A DNA stretch of 9,213 nucleotides from DALYLB01 sp046154695 (GTDB lineage: Bacteria; Acidobacteriota; Blastocatellia; RBC074). The stretch lies in the NCBI GenBank assembly GCA_046154695.1, contig JBJXFI010000451.1:1-9213 (forward strand), in the 5' to 3' direction. Each line of letters opens with the position of its first letter. Position 1 is the stretch's first letter. Below the pieces are notes generated by a model. It saw nothing but the letters and a program-made list of their open reading frames with translations. It did not search any database and was not told where the DNA came from. The position numbers and the translations under genes were made by a program. Positions 8,901-9,213 of this stretch are shown here, piece after piece.

Positions 8901-9112
8901 TCGCAAGCGATCTGTACTCGGTGATGAACATTGTCGATGATACCGACATGTCTCCGACCACGCAGGCCGCGGCCGCGACCTCGACCCTGCAGCGCGGCCT
9001 CTCGGGCCTGCTCGCCCAATGGGAAGCGCTGAAGGGCAGAGATCTCAGGGCGCTCAACGATCAGTTGAAGGCGGCCAATCTGCCGCCGGTCGATCCTGGC
9101 GTCAAGAGATAG
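5954..9112 (+). CDS. Secreted BNR/Asp-box (sortilin-like, YVTN/WD40-type) repeat protein with C-terminal coiled coil
   Basis: This 1052-residue exported protein starts at GTG. Residues 1-26 form a signal peptide: Arg5-Arg6, a hydrophobic core at 11-22, and cleavage expected after STGA. Eleven Asp-box motifs (S/T-x-D-x-G-x-x-W, some with N for D) start near residues 75, 130, 181, 240, 292, 338, 381, 515, 582, 635 and 679, typical of one or two beta-propellers as in sortilin/Vps10 and BNR proteins. The gap between 388 and 515 probably holds degenerate blades. GTHGRGFWILDD near 712-724 closes the propeller part. A beta-rich region with a GDYTVRLTVDG strand pattern (about 833-900) looks like an Ig/FlgD-like domain. 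Residues about 905-1052 are mostly helical and partly coiled coil (SEVRSLREQLKSLREKV), split by a Gly-rich linker near 964-980. Long proteins of this style are frequent in Acidobacteriota and related groups. No catalytic residues of sialidases or xyloglucanases can be assigned, so binding or scaffolding is as likely as hydrolysis. Confidence 0.9.
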   Translation: MNPIRRAGMGGFVLAILFLSIASTGAQQVPPAAYQSLRWRNIGPFRAGRTVGATGVPGQPNVFYIGVNNGGVWKTTDYGRTWAPIFDDQPTGSIGDLAVAASNPDVIYVGSGEGLPLRPDLSVGDGIYKSIDGGRTWRNMGLRDGQQIGSVIVDPKDANRVFVAVCGHPFGPNEERGVFRSLDGGETWRKVLYKDENTGAIQVAFDPSDSRVVYADLYEVRHGPWENGSWQGRGSGLYKSTDGGETWRPLTTGLPTFEQGLGRIGFGIANSHPKIIYATVDANPQVGGIYRSDDAGESWRRVSGDARTWGRGSDFAEIRPHTKNPEIVFAGNTASYKSTDGGRTWAGFKGAPGGDDYHRIWINPDIPEIMLFATDQGATITVNGGETWSSWYNQPTAQFYHVSTDNRFPYWVYGGQQESGSMAVASRGDYGAITWRDWRTVGVEEYGYVAPDPLNPDITYGGKITKYDWKTGQVQNIAPEAVRSGKYRFIRTQPVIFSPVDNRTLYFSGNVLFKTLNGGASWEVISPDLTREKSDVPESVGIYRTSEMASMPRRGVIYTVAPSNTDLNTIWVGTDDGLIHLTRDGGKNWKNISPPELKSWMKVSLMDASHFDNDTAYAAINTLRLDDLRPHIFRTRDGGRSWKRIVRGIPDGTIVNVVREDPRRKGLLYAGTEQAVYVSFDDGENWQPLRLNMPASSIRDLVVKDDDLVVGTHGRGFWILDDITPLRQLDEQVAASEAFLFTPQRATRLRRSLNTDTPIPPEEPMGQNPPDGAILNYWLKKDSSEVTLEILGQSGRVIRRYSSADAPDAPDERGLAYPSYWFRPPRVLSNKAGMRRWTWDLRHAPPEGFPRSYPISAIYRDTPPQPEGPLVGPGDYTVRLTVDGKSFTRPLTVRMDPRVTTPLRGLALSHSLAMRCYDGIARARAAQSEVRSLREQLKSLREKVGAGTTAAALDALDQKAAALEGAGGGRFGPGGGGSGLARLASDLYSVMNIVDDTDMSPTTQAAAATSTLQRGLSGLLAQWEALKGRDLRALNDQLKAANLPPVDPGVKR
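6664..6978 (+). repeat. 21-base identical segment in two Asp-box repeats
   Basis: The DNA at 6664-6684 is identical to that at 6958-6978. It encodes YKSTDGG, the start of Asp boxes 4 and 6. A close variant lies at 6334-6354 (box 2). This is internal repetition within the BNR gene, not a separate element. Confidence 0.75.
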
Positions 9113-9122
9113 CCGGCCGATC

Positions 9123-9144
9123 GTTCGGAGTTCCGCCTTCAGGC
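9123..9144 (+). repeat. Second copy of the intergenic repeat arm
   Basis: These 22 bases are identical to 5856-5877 and lie 10 bases after the stop codon of the BNR-repeat gene, the same kind of place as the first copy. Here the arm stops after AGGC, which breaks the inner hairpin at its last three pairs, and no inverted partner appears in the remaining bases of the window. Confidence 0.8.
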
Positions 9145-9189
9145 CAATGGCATTAAGTTTAGAGGGTGTATTGAAGTTCTTTTGCCTCA

Positions 9190-9204
9190 ACCCGCGAAGC
9201 GGGT
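9190..9204. repeat. Small GC hairpin at the window end
   Basis: ACCCGC (9190-9195) pairs with GCGGGT (9199-9204) across a GAA loop. It is preceded by CTTTTGCCTCA and lies in the non-coding tail after the BNR gene. It could be part of a composite interspersed repeat with 9123-9144, or a transcript-end hairpin. No T-tract follows before the window ends. Confidence 0.55.
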
Positions 9205-9213
9205 GGCAGCATA

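Noticed and set aside
8300..9190. A 296-codon minus-strand frame over the BNR gene end and the intergenic repeat
   Set aside because: It is mostly antisense to the real gene and starts in the repeat-bearing tail without a ribosome binding site.

Overview
The window is high-GC bacterial DNA (about 60% by eye) with dense, short-spaced genes. The style of the proteins suggests a Gram-negative, probably an Acidobacteriota-like organism: a secreted M14 carboxypeptidase, a roughly 1050-residue secreted BNR/YVTN-repeat protein with a C-terminal coiled coil, a predicted lipoprotein, and short intergenic palindromic repeats. That assignment is an inference from gene style. There is no rRNA, tRNA or marker gene to test it.

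Layout, left to right. (1) At 1-728 on the minus strand lies the 5' part of an exported M14 zinc carboxypeptidase gene, cut by the window edge, with a good sigma70-type promoter at 787-816 and a Shine-Dalgarno site. (2) At 950-1701 on the plus strand are two small membrane-protein genes, a DUF2752 protein and an 85-residue three-helix protein. A 13-bp tandem repeat lies at the start of the first. (3) A perfect 10-bp stem-loop at 1710-1741 separates them from the convergent gene that follows. (4) At 1756-5854 lies a tesA-ybbA-ybbP type cluster. It has a minus-strand SGNH hydrolase (TesA-like, here probably a lipoprotein), and divergent from it an ABC ATPase and an 853-residue FtsX-type permease that overlap by 4 bases. 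(5) At 5856-5922 lies a 19-bp perfect inverted repeat, and its left arm recurs at 9123-9144. (6) At 5954-9112 is a GTG-started gene for a secreted protein with eleven Asp-box (BNR) motifs. (7) The last 101 bases hold the second repeat copy and a small GC hairpin.

How the genes fit together. The SGNH hydrolase, ATPase and permease form the best-supported unit. The same neighbourhood is known from E. coli, where the genes are also divergent, and the ATPase and permease should form one inner-membrane ABC complex of the FtsX/LolCDE/MacB superfamily. The DUF2752 gene and the 85-residue gene look like a two-gene operon of unknown function. The M14 enzyme and the BNR protein are independent exported proteins. 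I do not see a defence, mobile or otherwise clearly new system here. The points most worth a second look are the dispersed palindromic repeat, the lipoprotein form of the TesA-like enzyme, and the DUF2752 pair.
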